DNA from: Symsagittifera roscoffensis
Lineage: Eukaryota > Xenacoelomorpha > Acoela > Convolutidae
Direction of reading: 5' to 3'
Assembly (NCBI RefSeq): GCF_963678635.1
Contig: NC_087066.1
Location: forward strand, 42,565,777 to 42,629,776
Length of the DNA: 64,000 bases
A model generated the notes under the pieces. That model was not told where the DNA came from. It did not search any database and saw only the letters and a list, made by a program, of their open reading frames with translations. Positions 12,427-25,922 of the stretch are shown here, piece after piece (position 1 is the stretch's first letter; the number at the start of each line of letters is the position of its first letter). A program made the translations under genes and the position numbers.

Positions 12427-12716
12427 ATGGGCCCAGCTAAAGCTGGAGGTACGTGTTTGATTTTTTAAATTTGTTATGCTGAGATTGGAAGAAATGCGTT
12501 AATTCAAATTTTGGATTTTGCACGAGACCTTAGTTGCTTCTCTGCCAAAAAAAGGTAAGAACAGTAAAATTTTTTGAGATATTGGAATTTTCCCATGAAC
12601 ATTACATTTCAAAATATCACAAGAAAAATATTTTTCACAATTACATGAATTTTGACAAACATATGCTTTTCAAGAACTGGAGAGTTTGTTCGCGGCACTT
12701 TAAACAGGATGGATAG
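12427..12716 (+). pseudogene. Possible THAP-type zinc-finger remnant
   Basis: The plus-strand frame at 12534-12716 ends with NWRVCSRHFKQDG. The Trp followed by VCSxHF resembles the C-terminal half of THAP domains, where Cys and His bind zinc. A small ATG exon (12427-12449) reading MGPAKAG with a GTACGT donor lies just upstream, but the N-terminal CxxC half of a THAP domain is not apparent. A TAG follows one codon after the motif. THAP domains occur in P-element-type transposases and in host factors. This is a decayed fragment at best, and the match rests on about a dozen residues. Confidence 0.25.
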
Positions 12717-12804
12717 CCTTCAGTGTCCGCCCGAGATGATGCTCTTCGATTGTTAATCTATAAGGCTCCATACACTTTTGTAGTGCGCATGGCTTGAAAA
12801 CAAA

Positions 12805-14225
12805 ATATAACTTTTTTCTGCAAGAAATTGAACATTCAACCTAAGAATTGGCAGGGTAGTTTTTGAGAAACCTCAAGAAGTTTCCAAACAACGGTCAAAA
12901 ATGAAAAATTTGATTTTTGATAGAGCTTCATTTTTCAAAAAAAAATAGTTGTATACAAAAATGACAAAAATTTTTAAATAACTTTTCTACCTTTGATTTC
13001 AGACTCGGATGTTTGTCGAGAAAAGTCCAAAAAATGGTCAAAAAATCAAAAATTAGACTTTTCCGAGAATCCTTACTTTTTGTCTAAGAAATTTGGGTTT
13101 AGCTGTTTATGCAGAAGAGATTGGTGCAAACTCTAATTTCGATTGAAGCCAGAAACTCAGACTTGGGAGGGAAGTTTTTGACAGAAATCAATTAATTTTA
13201 GAAAAAGTTACAAAAAATTAACTGATTCATTTACCTTTTCAGACGCACAAGAACGAAAGAAACTGATTTCTTAATTTTCAAATTACTTTAGTTGAATCAT
13301 AGTAGTTCTAGCATTTTCTTCAAATTGGACCGCGACCAGCTATTTTTAAGTGAGATGTGATGTTTGATTATAAAGAATTTTTAATTTCAAATCAAAACTT
13401 TTACTTAATTGCAACGTTTGTCAAATGAATGCAAAGATCAACTCCGCAACGAATAGTAATCAATTTACTGAAATTGTGATTTCTGGGTTTCACATATTTT
13501 TGAGAATTGAAAAACATAACTTTTTCTGCAAGAAATTGAACATTCAACCTAAGAATTGGCAGGGTAGTTTTTGAGAAACCTCAAGAAGTTTCCAAACAAC
13601 GGTCAAAAATGAAAAGTTTGATTTTTGCTAGAGCTTCCATTTTCAAAAAAAAAAATAGTTGTATACAAAAATGACGAAAATTTTAAAATAACTTTTCTAC
13701 CTTTGATTTCAGACTCGGATGTTTGTCGAGAAAAGTGGAAAAAATGGTCAACAAATCAAAAATTAGACTTTTCCGAGAATCCTTACTTTTTGTCTAAGAA
13801 ATTTGGGTTTAGCTGTTTATGCAGAAGAGATTGGTGCAAACTCTAATTTCGATTGAAGCCAGAAACTCAGACTTGGGAGGGAAGCTTTTGACAGAAATCA
13901 ATTAATTTTAGAAAAAGTTACAAAAAATTAACTGATTCATTTACCTTTTCAGACGCACAAGAACGAAAGAAACTGATTTCTCAATTTTCAATTTACTTTA
14001 GTTGAATCATAGTAATTCTAGCATTTTCTTCAAATTGGACCGCGACCAGCTATTTTTAAGTGAAATGTGATGTTTGATTATAAAAAATTTTTAATTTCAA
14101 ATCAAAACTTTTACTTAATTGCAACGTTTTTCAAATGAATGCAAAGATCAACTCCGCAAAAAATAGTAATCAATTTACTGAAATTGTGATTTCTGGGTTT
14201 CACATATTTTTGAGAATTGAAAATT
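12805..14225 (+). repeat. Near-identical 708-bp tandem duplication
   Basis: The block starting near 'ctgcaagaaattgaacattc' at about 12815 recurs at about 13523, an offset of 708 bp. Similarity is very high through to 'tttttgagaattgaaaa' at the end of each copy. Each copy contains a TTTGATTTCAG acceptor-like site followed by an open stretch ending FGFSCLCRRDWCKL and a stop. One copy has 'gtccaaaa' where the other has 'gtggaaaa', so that frame is nearly but not exactly the same in both. The low divergence implies a recent local duplication. Confidence 0.9.
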
Positions 14226-14699
14226 TGTCAGCGCCGGGAATAAGTGGTCTGAAAAAATTCTTGTTTTAGACATACAAACAAGTATGAAAGTATTACGATA
14301 TTTTCTCTCTTCTCAATCAACTTTTGCAATTAATTCATTTTCCTCTTAGGGCCCCGAAACTAAACAAAAGAAAATTTAAATCTTTATAATTTTTTGAAAA
14401 AAAAACTATTCCTTGTTTTTGAATTTTTTAGTAGTTTTTCTTAGATTCGTGTGGTTTGAAGTTTTGTTTTACTTGCACCGCGACATGTTATCCTTCTTTC
14501 AAAAATAACCGTTTGTATTAAAATTCCTTGCAATTTAATTATAGCTAAAGTTAAAAATAAATTGAGCCTGATCTGTTTCACTTGTGACAGCAAAGTGTAG
14601 AATTGCAAATAGTCACTGACAAAAAATCATTGTTTTAATTGTTAAAATCACTTAAGATTAGAGTGGACGCTTCTAAACTTGTCAACCCTTTAAACGCTA
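14226..14699. other. Non-coding, no recognised feature
   Basis: AT-rich sequence between the 708-bp duplication and the next dispersed repeat. Nothing supportable is seen. Confidence 0.4.
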
Positions 14700-15560
14700 G
14701 TCTGATTTTATTTTCATTTTTTCAAGATCGGACTCCTCTTAAAATATCCAATATTCTTTCGCGGACAATTCTGTCGGATATTAAAAAAAGTGTGTCACCA
14801 TACAGGCTGACCGGCTTAAGCGTTCTGCACTGAATAACAGACAAAACTCGATAAGCACGCGTTCCGTTTGCAGCATAACAACGACTGAAAAATCAGATCA
14901 CCTGCAAATATAATACTGAATGAATAATTGATTTTTACTAAGTAAAAAACAAAGATGACACCGCTATAAATTTCCCAAAGACCTGAAGACAAAACAGATA
15001 TCCGATTAAGCAAAGTCGTGAGGACTACAATTAGACAAAGATAAATTAAAGTTTTCTTGCACTAAAATTGGACCGGCCTCAAACTTCAGAAATGTTATTA
15101 CCACTCTCACTTCCACTCGCTCAGTCGAGCTAACAGTTTTCTGAATAAATTTTTTTTGTTTTTTTTAGAATCTTAGAGTCTTAATGAGTTCCGTAAACAA
15201 GCAGCAAAACGGATCTAGAAAAAATTAGGACTCAATACTCTGAGAGGAAAAAGGTGGAGAAAGGCAAATCAATCAGCAATCTAGACACGGACTGCAGGCA
15301 AAAAAAAACTTTTAGTTTGAATGCAAAAACTAGGTATTGACCCGATTCTTATTGGAGCTTAAGACATTTGTTCTTTGTTTTTTCTATATCATTTACATTT
15401 AAATATCCATTATTTATAATCTGACTTTTTTCTAACTTTTGTTTTAAGTAAAACTTTGTCAGGAAATTTGATGATCTGAGGTGCGACTTACAAGTTTAGG
15501 CTAGGTTACTTAGCAATCAACCAGCACTTTGTGCTTAGTAAAACTGGTGCAACCGAAGCA
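14700..15560 (+). repeat. Dispersed repeat family R3, copy 1
   Basis: Shares collinear blocks with 23040-23900 in the same orientation. The blocks include 'aaacagatatccgat', 'gattggacc', 'tgctcagtcgag(c/t)taac', 'ctgaatgaa/ctgaataaa' and 'actctgagag'. The two copies look moderately diverged. No coding capacity is recognised. Confidence 0.7.
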
Positions 15561-18540
15561 GATAATTACTCTGAAAGACTTTTTTTTCTCCATGAAACTC
15601 GAAAAAAGTTTCCAACATCAAGTTAGTTTGTCGGTTTATTTCCGACATCAAAAAACTACAAGAAAATGGCTATTGTTTTAGAAGACATTTTAAACAGACA
15701 TTTCTAGTAGGGTTCAGACCAAAAGTACCCCCCTAAACTAACAGCCGCTCACATTTTTTCTTCATCTCGAGGACCAACTAGATAGACTTCTAACTGACAT
15801 TAGCTCATGAAATTTAACAAATAGCTAATTTCATCCAAGAAATTATAATTCCCGAGGGAGTCGTTCTCTGCCTAAGTCCACTAGCAAGTTATGCCTTTTG
15901 TGTGTAAATGTACACTCAATCGTCCTAATACGGACCAATAGTTTGGATTAAACTTAAAATCATTAAACATCACTACTTTTATGTTCATCTAAAGTGCTCA
16001 AAAAACTTTTAAAGTATCTTCACTTTCTTCCAAGAGGGATTAGGTTGTCATTAGTGCTTTCTAAGAGTAGCCAATCGTGTATGATAAAACGATTTCTTCC
16101 TCACATGAAAATTCAACAATTCTCTTTTGTCGCTATTTATCCTAGTTCTTCATCATTTGTTGAGGTTTATCTTCCTTTTTCCGTAAACTCGACGCTTTTA
16201 ACATGTTCAAATTTAAATCATTATTCAAAAAACACTATTTAATGAGAGAAAAGGAGCAGATATCGAAAAATCAATGAAAAAGAACATAAATGGCGGTTTT
16301 TTCAAAACTATTAGTTTAATGCGACAGTTTTTGATATACAACGTATGAAACAGATTATGAAACGCAAAAATTAAGCATAAACGTCAACCATTTTAGTTTT
16401 CACGATTAAAATTAAAGCTAAAACCTTATTGGTTTCAGTTATTAGGCCGAAATTTTCAGCTGAATTAATTATTGTATCCGATCAAAGTATTAAAGTCCAG
16501 TTTGCGCATTTGGGTTAACAGCAAAAATTTAACTCGTCATCAGATATCACATCAGATATCACAAGCCAAAAACTTGGTCCTAAATGGTATGTTTTTGATA
16601 ATGTCAGATTTCAGAACCCAAAAATTGAATTTGTGGTTTCAAAATTGTGCTCCGAATGTCTAGTTTTCATTTTTAGGAAAAATTAGCCCTGTTAAAACTC
16701 ACTCAAACATTTATAAAACCTGATTTCTAAAACTGAAACTTTCAATGTTTTTGGGTTTCAAACATCCAAATCTTGCAATTCAACACAAAATTGAAAGAAA
16801 AATAGGGAGTTGATGGGTACTTTTCATTCACTAGCCAAGTTTTAACTCAAAAAACCACCAGAAAGTTTTAAATTGAGCTGTCAAAATTATACTTTTAGTC
16901 CATAAAACTAACGTTATGGACATCACTTTCAAATTATTTGACTATTTTATTGCTGGAAAAGACATATGCTAGAGATCCAGACCTAGATTTTCAATTTCAA
17001 AACTCTACAATCAATTGATTACACCATTTTTTTCAGTTATGCAAATCAAAGTTTCAGCCTCAAAATCTTTGATTTCCTGAAACAAAATCAAGATTTTGAA
17101 GTCAAAAGCAAAATTGTATGTTGAAGTTACACTAGACCAAAAAAAAACTTTTTTTCAATTTATATACGTAGTTTGAGAGAGTTTCAGAGTTTTGGTTGCA
17201 GAATTCAAAAACTTAGTTTAGGGTGTGAAATCTTGAGTTTGTAACAAAATTGTTTGCTTGATAAAGTAGAAACCAAATTTACTCATGTCATACGCCAAAT
17301 TTTAAAATGATAAAACTAAACTTTAGCGGCTATTCGGAGTTCAGAAAGAACTTATATTTTTGGGCAAAAACTAGTTTTCAAGCCAGTAAAGCTCGAAAGA
17401 TTTATAAATGAAAATCTAATTATTAAAAACAACAACCTTGAGCTGCAAAAATGTCAGGCTTAGGTCAAAAATCTCCTTAGAAAAAAACTATTTGAAAAAG
17501 TGACTCACATTTTTTTTGTGCAATTCATTATTCTCAAAATTTGACAATAACCAACATGTTTCAGAAACCTTTCAACACCCTGTTAGACGCTACTCATATA
17601 ATTTTCGTAGGTCAGACCAAACATAAATAGTTGCGGTCAGAAATTAATCACAACACATTTTACAATTGACGTTAGCACAATAAATTCAAAGCTCAAATAA
17701 GGAAGCAAAATCTTCGACATTATATAAAATAGCACCAGCACTGTAAAAACGGTTTTTACTTTATTATCAAAACATCCTAATGACGATAACCACGAGCTAT
17801 ACTTTCGTTTCCGACGATACACTTCAGATTTAGTTACAATTCTTCAACAAACACAATGAACAAATTTTATATTTCACATATCACAAGAACCATCAATTGC
17901 TTCACTTCCGATTTCTTTTTGTATGTCCTTCTAGTACTGAAAACCAAATTGAAAACAAATGAAGTATTTTTTTTATTAGAAAACAGTTTTTTTAAACAAA
18001 TAAACTGCACAAATCAAACGTCTGACTTAAAAATTAATAAAAAAATTTGGATTCATCAGCTCTAAAAAATAGTTGTTTCGTAAGAAACTTTCAATGGATG
18101 TCTAAAATAAAACGCAATTAAACTGTTTCAAAATGTTATGTCCAATTTTGTCCATTTAATACAACAGCATTTAATCTAAGTCTCAAAAAAACTAAATTCA
18201 AAAAAAAATTTATGGTATATCACTACCATACAAAAACATAAAGTCACCATTTTGTCCAAACCAACAAGCAAAATCAACTTGAAATAACTGTTTTTCCTGC
18301 TGCAAATTTCCAAACAAGATTTTAATTAAAGAAAGATTTATTCGTCCTCATAGAAATATTGATATATCCGACCAATGTTCATTTTTATCAAACCCAATAA
18401 ACCTCACAAATTATATCAAAAATTTTTGAAACCGATTCATTCAACACAAAAATAAAAATAAAAATTCGAGTAATATTCCCCAAATATTAGGTAAGTAAAA
18501 AAAAAATAGCAAACATAGTCGCATATCTAGACTCAACTCA
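15561..18540. other. Non-coding, no recognised feature
   Basis: Three kilobases of AT-rich DNA whose open frames (15994-16242 plus, 17637-17822 minus, 17856-18065 plus) look like chance. I saw no terminal repeats or tandem structure. Confidence 0.4.
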
Positions 18541-18559
18541 GGAAAAAGTTACGGGCTCA

Positions 18560-19850
18560 GGCCCAAATGAAGATCCAAGAGAAAATAGAAGAAAAAAAGA
18601 AAGCATTTTCCCTTGGCACTCGACCAGCAGGCCTAGGCGACAATCAAGATGCATATGATATTAGACAAACAGCATTATTGGGCTCAATATGAAGAGTTCC
18701 AGCCGCCCAATGGTATCAGGGATTAGCAGCAGGTTTAGTTTGGAATGATGTCAGAGAACAGTTTATAGATAGACTTATGGATGAGTTTAGAAGACAAACA
18801 GAATTGGAAAACATAAAAAACACTTTGATGAAATTATCAAAAGCTCTATAAATAGGTTAGGCACTGCAGTAGATCGTGGATTGCCAAAACCAAGTTTCAA
18901 GGATGATCAAAAATCAGCAAAGAAAATGGAACTCTTTGTGCGAGGCTTAAGCCCGCCAGGCTTCAAGCAAAAAGCAAATCAAAGTTTATTTGAGAATCCA
19001 CGCGCAACTAGGCAACAACTAAAAGATCATACAGCACCAAAAATCTAATTTTTGCACTAAATAGTGAAATAACTGGAACAGCTTAAAGTAGTGTAGTGTT
19101 GATAATAAGGTGGAAATAGTAGAAATTAAGGATATTAAGGATTAACTTCAGGAATTAACAGGACGTGAAGAATTATAAAACAAACGCAGCTTGTAATCCA
19201 CATGAACTTAAAAACAAAGAAAACACTCAACAATCTGCAAAAAGTGTCTCTTGTCAGAGCACCCGAAAAACCATTGAGATAATTATACAAATCACCATGA
19301 GCAAAATCTAGCATCACATCAAATGAGAGAATGCAAACAGAAATTATCTTAGCTATAGCAGTAGGTCAAGAAGAGACAACAGATCTAATGAAAAAACCAC
19401 CAGAATGACATTATTCATATGTCAAATTACAAAGTTAACGACATTCAAGGATACTATAGCAATGATGAATGTGAATATTTTAATTTAAGCAAGATCAGTC
19501 TTGGTCTGAACCAAAATTACAATTTTTTATTAACTTATGCCAACATCCCGTCGCAGAAAAAAAAATTGCTGGTCTGAAAACCCAGTTTTACTAGATACTG
19601 AAGCACCATTCTTGATCATCAATTTTGAGAGAAAATATTAGAAAATACAACCTCTTGATAAATCTAGATCATGCGTCGTTGCTGTGAACGGCAAAAACTT
19701 TGCATTTATAGGTTATATAACTTTTGATGCTACTTATGGTACTAACAAGGATTATTCGGTGAAAACAAAGACACGGAATTCAGCCAAATAAGAATACAAC
19801 CTAATAATCTTAGGAATGGAGTTTATTTCTCAAAATAGTCGATCAGAAAA
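18560..19850 (+). pseudogene. Degenerate LTR-type retroelement: gag and aspartic protease remnants
   Basis: About 18700-18840 encodes a capsid-like stretch beginning AAQWYQGLAAGL followed by VREQFIDRLMDEF. After a frameshift near 18830, a second stretch includes KKMELFVRGLSPPGFKQKA and a downstream LKDHTA, typical of gag proteins of Gypsy-like elements. At about 19588-19830 a protease-like segment reads VLLDTEAPF (normally DTGA), with LILGMEF further on. The DTG glycine is replaced by Glu, and stops and frameshifts interrupt every part. RT, integrase and LTRs were not recognised, so this is an old 5' fragment. It is capsid plus protease of a reverse-transcribing element, probably Gypsy/Ty3-like, but the class is inferred. 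Confidence 0.6.
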
Positions 19851-20459
19851 AAATTTCAACTTCTAATTTAGAAGGAAAAGATCCAAAGATGTAGTAGCAG
19901 TACTTGTTAGTGATGAAAGAAGCATAAAGTATCCAAATCTCAGCTTTATCCAAATGTGGATCTTGATAAAAAAGACTACTATACCAAAATCAATACTCGT
20001 TTTTCCAATTTATCTAGCAGGCAACTTTTTTAAAGTTGAGTAGTCCTTGGAATAAAAAGGACCTGATGCGTATAGTTATCATTTTAAATATGAAAAAACT
20101 CCATCTCGTGTCTTCAAAACTCAAGAGAATCAGAAGTAACAAAAAACAGTCGTTCAAAAGTCCAAAAATTTGCAAATATTTGAAACTATATATTTTTTTT
20201 CTTAAAATTCCGATTTAAGAAAAAATTTAATTTTTTGAATAAACCGTCTTAACACGTTTGCGCAGTTAAAATTTGATTCTGTATATTGAGTCAAAACTTT
20301 AAACTTTACTGATTTTCAATAATACCAGGATTAGTTATTTTTTCTTGCAGAAAACTATAGAAATAACATTAAGCCACCCGATACACTAAAATGAATGAAA
20401 TTTAAGAATGACAATCAATAGCATCTGCAAAAAAAGTAGAGACAGGGATTTAATTCTTC
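19851..20459. other. Non-coding, no recognised feature
   Basis: AT-rich tail after the protease remnant. It may be further decayed element sequence but nothing is identifiable. Confidence 0.35.
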
Positions 20460-21330
20460 ATCGAGATCCAAAATAGACAAGTACGCCAACAATTATGGAC
20501 CATCCTCAAAATCGAACAAGGATAGCCGGTTACTGTGCAAGTTGCACAGAACGTGTCGACCATAGTCCTAAAAAAATTTTAAAAAATTCATTTTTTTGTC
20601 GTTTTTTTTCGACGTGGTGTAAAAAGAGGAGCTAAACAAAAAACTGCGGACTAGATATAATCGACAGTCATACTAATTTGAGCGAATTGAGAAACATTTT
20701 TTGTAACAAAGTTACTAGAAAAACGAAAAAAAAAACTTTGGAATTTTTTTACATGTTTTGAAATTTTTTGAACCTTTACTGGTTACGAGTAACTATCAAT
20801 AATGCCTGCAAAAAATGCGTACACACAATTTAAATTCTCTACCGAGATCAAATTAGTCCAGCATGCCAATAATTATGGACCATTCTCAATATCAAACAAG
20901 GATAGCCGGTCATTGTGCAAGACTTCCAAACAGGCTCTTTGATTCAAAAAAGGCGCTAAATTACTAAAAATTAAGTAATGTTCACCAGACAATGCTTGAA
21001 TTTTACAAATTAAATTAATTGTAAGCTTTTAGGAATTTAATCAATTAAAAAAACTGCTCGCTCGCTTTATTCGCCTAACATAAAACGAGAAATCAAAAAT
21101 TGTAAACCGGTTTTTCTCTTCAGTGGGGAAAAAGCTTCAATCGTTTTTAACGTGGTTCAAACACGACTGTAAAAGCTTTAGTATGATATATCACTCAAAC
21201 CAGTCCAATAATTCTTTCGGGTACCTGATTTTGCGTGGAAAATAAAAGAAAAAACTGAAAAAAACCCGAATACAAAGTTTCTCTCCATTTTCAACGGTCA
21301 GAAAAAAGGAGCAAGGATTTGAGTTTAGAA
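20460..21330 (+). repeat. Dispersed repeat family R2, plus-strand copies
   Basis: The end motif (g)gatagccggttactgtgcaa occurs at about 20521 and again, slightly changed, at about 20893, each preceded by a similar 'aattatggaccat' block. Further right, 21050-21300 carries 'ctcgctcgctttattcgcc', 'tatatcactcaa' and 'gggtacctgattttgcg', which match the inverse of the units at 10410-11250. The arrangement suggests one full copy plus a partial nested or tandem copy. Confidence 0.65.
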
Positions 21331-23039
21331 ATTTCAACGGTCAGAAAAAATTTGAGTTTAGAAAATGCAAAAGATATTGCAAGGCCGGGAGCTTGCAAAA
21401 AAATTACGAATACATGTTAGTTTATATTCATTGGTTTTATCCCTGAAAATTGAGTATTACACTGAAGTGACTGTAAAACTACCCACCGTGCAAAAATGAG
21501 AAATAAAAGAATGAAATTTTTCATGAAAGAACTAGCCATTGTGAAATTGTAATAATCTCAATTTGCGAACTTAATTGGCTTCTTCGGAATCCTTTTAAGA
21601 CCCAACTAGACTTCAATCGTGAGTTTTGTCAATTTCAAGGCACCAAAAGCAAGCTAGCAGAAAATTATCTCTTTCGGAATTATCATTTTTTCTTCATTTT
21701 CAAAAATTTAGTACCAATATTCAGTTCTGAACAGCAGGCGAACAAACTTTTCTGACCCAAGCCGCCGCAGATTTAATTGTTGGTGGCTACATTAGCCTCC
21801 ATGGTACTCCACCCAAATTAATTGATTGTTGGTGACTGTATGCAACCTTTGAGGCTCTTATGATTCGTTTCTAAGACTTTCGGTCGTATCAACTTTTCGT
21901 AAAAGAGAACCCAATACAAGCGTGCTTTTAGGCCTTTAACTAAAAAAGATTATCGGAAGCATCACTTTAAAACTTAGATGACAACAGTTTTATAGCTGCT
22001 TACGTAAGATTTCAGGTCTATTTTTTCTTTATTAAATCTCCGCACATAAACTAGCAACATTTACAACTAAAAAGAAAAAAAATTTACACTTATCTTTTTT
22101 TGTATAACAGTTTTTTTTATTGGTTTTTGAAATTACATTTTTCCGATCAATCATTTTGGTTTGATTCTTAGTTGAATATCATTTCTTTTTCACCAAAGTT
22201 TTGAAAAGTTTGATTTTTTGACAAAAATGTTGTCAAATCAATTATTCAAGTTGTTTGTACTTGCCTAACAGTCAGTAAAGTTTTGCATCTTTCAGTATTC
22301 TGATCAAGTGAATCTAACAAAAAGTGTAAAACTATATGTATTAATATTTATTTCAGGGTCAGGATGAAAGAGTGAACTGTTTTTCTGTTTTGTTGGAGGG
22401 TTTGAGTAGAACACAAAACTTAACAATATTTGATTTGTGTTGGGCACAAAAAACCCACGTACTCAGTTTCTGTATTAAACGGAAAACTTAACCATGTAAT
22501 GATGTTGACAACCTATTTTGATTCTGTTATGAGCTGGAAATTCTCAATTAAACTACACAAAACGCCAATCAGAACAAGCAGCTCACAAGGGGTCACTGCA
22601 GTTGTGACCCTTAGGAACAGTACAAGCACAACCAAATCAATCAACTCCCAACACAATTGAATCTGTATTCGATGACAGTGAGAAACATTTGGATCAAATA
22701 CGTTTATGATATTAATGACAAGAAGGGTGAACAAAAAAACTAAAGCGAAAAAAAATGAAAATAAACGAATGATTCTAACTAGTTTATTTCACTTTTGAAC
22801 GGTTTCATTTCAACTTTCAATCTAATATCTTTTTCTTAAGTTATCTTTTTCACGATTCTTAAACATGTTTTGATACCAAAGTGAATGTAAGTGTCAAACA
22901 ACTGTCTATCTCAAAAAGGGGGCGAGTCGTAGTATTGCAAATACTACACAAAAGTTTTTTTAATTGATTAATTGTTTCAATTGATTACATAAGATTAGAG
23001 GGTACTTTTTTCCACTTTATTTTGTCAACCTTTTGAATA
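21331..23039. other. Non-coding, no recognised feature
   Basis: AT-rich with small shadow frames (22430-22734 on both strands). No splice-supported exon or repeat family is seen. Confidence 0.4.
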
Positions 23040-23900
23040 AAAGTCCCATTTTTTTCCTTCTTGCAAGACTGAAGCCCTTTAAAAAATCCATTGTTATTTC
23101 AAGAACTATTTAGTCGGATATCAAAAATAAAGTGAATCTCCATACAAAGGCTGACCTGTTAAAATGTCCTGCTTTGAAATTTAGACAACAAAGAGATAAG
23201 AACCCAGACTGAAAAAAACACAAAAGACAAGCAAATCAAAGGCTGACTGAAACAATGTTTGTTTATATGAATAAAAACACAAAAATGAGACTACTGCAAG
23301 TTTACGCATTACCGGAATATAAAACAGATATCCGATGGAACAAAGCTTTTGAAGATAAGGATTAGATAAAGTTACTTTGAAGACTCCTTGCACAAAGATT
23401 GGACCATTCTAAAATCTTCATTTTTTTATTCCCATTCTCGTTTTCACTTGCTCAGTCGAGTTAACTTTCTCCTGAATGAATTTTTTTATCTCTGTTAATT
23501 TGTTTATTTCTTTTTTGTACAATTTTAGAAGATAAGATATTAGCGTTTTTTAAGCTCCTGGAAAGTGAAAGCAGCAAAATAGTTCTAGAAGAAATGATGA
23601 CCCGATACTCTGAGAGACAAAAGGTGAACAAATCAGTCAGTCATCTAGACGCGAACTACAACCAAATAAAGTGTTCGTTGAGATGTAAATATAGGTATTA
23701 ACCCCACCCCTTTTAGCGCATAAGACAGTTGTTTACTAATTTTTTACATCATTTTTATTTAACTTTTTTATAAAAACTTATACTCTTTTCTAACTATTGT
23801 TTTAGCTATGGCTTTTGTCAAGAAATTTCACGATCTACGGAGAGACTTATAACTTTAGGGACTGTGCCCTTAGTAAAGTACTGTGCGCTTAGTTTAGAAG
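23040..23900 (+). repeat. Dispersed repeat family R3, copy 2
   Basis: Collinear with 14700-15560 in the same orientation, keeping the 'gtcggatat(c/t)aaaaa', 'accatacag / tccatacaa' and 'tcagtcgag' blocks. No protein is recognised. Confidence 0.7.
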
Positions 23901-25922
23901 ACAAAAACAATGAACAAAAAAACTGGATAAAGTTAGATCCAAAAATACCTTTTGAAACAAAGAATACTTTATATATTTCTTAAAAATTTAGTTACACAAC
24001 CTTTACCAAAACTAGAGATTTTAATTAACTTAGAGTTGCACCAAAAACACTTTTGTGAAAAATGAGAAAAGTTTTTTAAAATCTTAAGAGCAACTTGTAG
24101 ACGGTAACTTCAGTGCAAATTTAGAAAAAAAAATGACAAAAAAACGAAACAAAAATTAGCCATGTCAAAAAATTAAAATGAAGTTTTTTCAAAATTTTGA
24201 CAAAATTATGGCTACCGGAGACAAAATCACACATGATTGCAAACTAACCTTATCTTCAAAAAGTGCCTCAAAGAAAAAAAACTGCTCAGAAAATCAACAG
24301 AGGCGGAAATAAAATTGGGTGAAAACCATTTTCACCCAAGTTTTCAACTACTAGCAGCTCAACTTGAGATGCATTTTTAGCTTTTACCATCGAAAACCCA
24401 AACCTCGATTTATGAGATCAAATTCTAGGACGATTATATAAACTGACAACGTTATCAACTCACGATTGTCTTTAGTTAATTTACTGCTATAAGGAATTTT
24501 CTGATAAGTTTAATGCAGCATAAGGTTTCTAGAAACGCTGAGAAGTCCAAATTGAACAACTCCAAGTTAGAACTCACATAACAAGACTCCTCCTGAAAAA
24601 TCAAATCAGTAGTCAAAACAAATTAAGCATCATGTATCAAACTTAAAATGAGATTGATTTGCTTGAGTCGTTGCAATGGAAAATAAGCTTTCATTTATCG
24701 TAAATTTTTAAGAAACTATCCAAAAATTGCACAAGCTTTTTCACTGAATTGAATTTAATATGGTACTTGAAAAAATTTAATTTTTCATTTCATGTTGCAG
24801 ATTTTCAAAGAAGAAAAAGAAAATTGAGCTCAAACTCCTTGCAAAACTTCAAAAATTTTCATTTAAATCTGAAAAAAAAAATTTCATTTAAATCTGAAAA
24901 AACACGCGTTTTGTAAATTTCATGAAACAGTTAAGTAGTTTAGAGCTAAGGGACAGGAGGCCACAGCTTGACTTCTACCACCAAGGAGCAAAACCAAAGT
25001 TCTAAAGGTTCATCTGCTAGTAAAAATATTTTTTTTTACAAAACCCAATCATAAGTTAAAACAGACTGCGTGTCGCGTATTAGGGTTGAAACGGAAAAAA
25101 ACTGCATAAAAAATTTATTTTTTTTACATATAAATATGAAATGTTCAAAAACTATAGTTTATGAAATGTTCAAAAACTATAAAATGAGCAGCTTGATTGT
25201 AACTCTTTTATTGTTTCATGTCTTCATGCTTAAAATTTTTTAAAAAAAAATCATGATAAATTTACCAACTACTCGCTATTACTTAAAAATCCTAGTGACT
25301 ATTAGGGTATGTAAAATAAGCATCAGGAACTGCAAACTTTGCAATGAGAATAAAGAAACAAAAAATCAAAAATTGCTTGACAGAGGACCACTTTGTTTTG
25401 CAGTTTGGCTTTGAGTTTTGATTGAGCATATCAGAGGAATATTATCTGCTATGCATTATGGCAAACATACAGAAACATTTTTTATGAAGAAAAGTCAACA
25501 AATCTTGGTGATTGCAAGTTTTGGGGTATGAAGCGTTCAACGTTTCGAAGAAAAAAGTGAGTTTAAAAAATGTAAGAACCGTCATCAAAATTTTCAGTCA
25601 GCACTTGATTGAGAGCCAAATTTGCCTGCCACACAGAAGAAAACAGGAACACAAACATGATAAAAACTGAATTTTTTCCTCAAAGAGACTGAGAGGAAAA
25701 GAGCGCTATACGTAATGGAACTCATTTCTTACTGTAACAGTTTTCGTTGTTGTGTGATCAAGTGAAATTTTCGAGTTCACGACACTTTTCGAGTTCACGA
25801 AAAATGTTCGAGTTCACGACATTACGATAATTTTGTTGATGTAGAAGGCATGATATTGTCATTCAGCTACACAGCAGATTTAGGATTATTAAAGAGTTAA
25901 AGTCTATAACAATGCTTGCATC
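23901..25922. other. Non-coding, no recognised feature
   Basis: AT-rich DNA. A short exact local duplication ('atgaaatgttcaaaaactat') occurs at about 25136-25180, and 'ttcgagttcacga' is iterated three times at about 25770-25820. Otherwise nothing is supportable. Confidence 0.4.
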
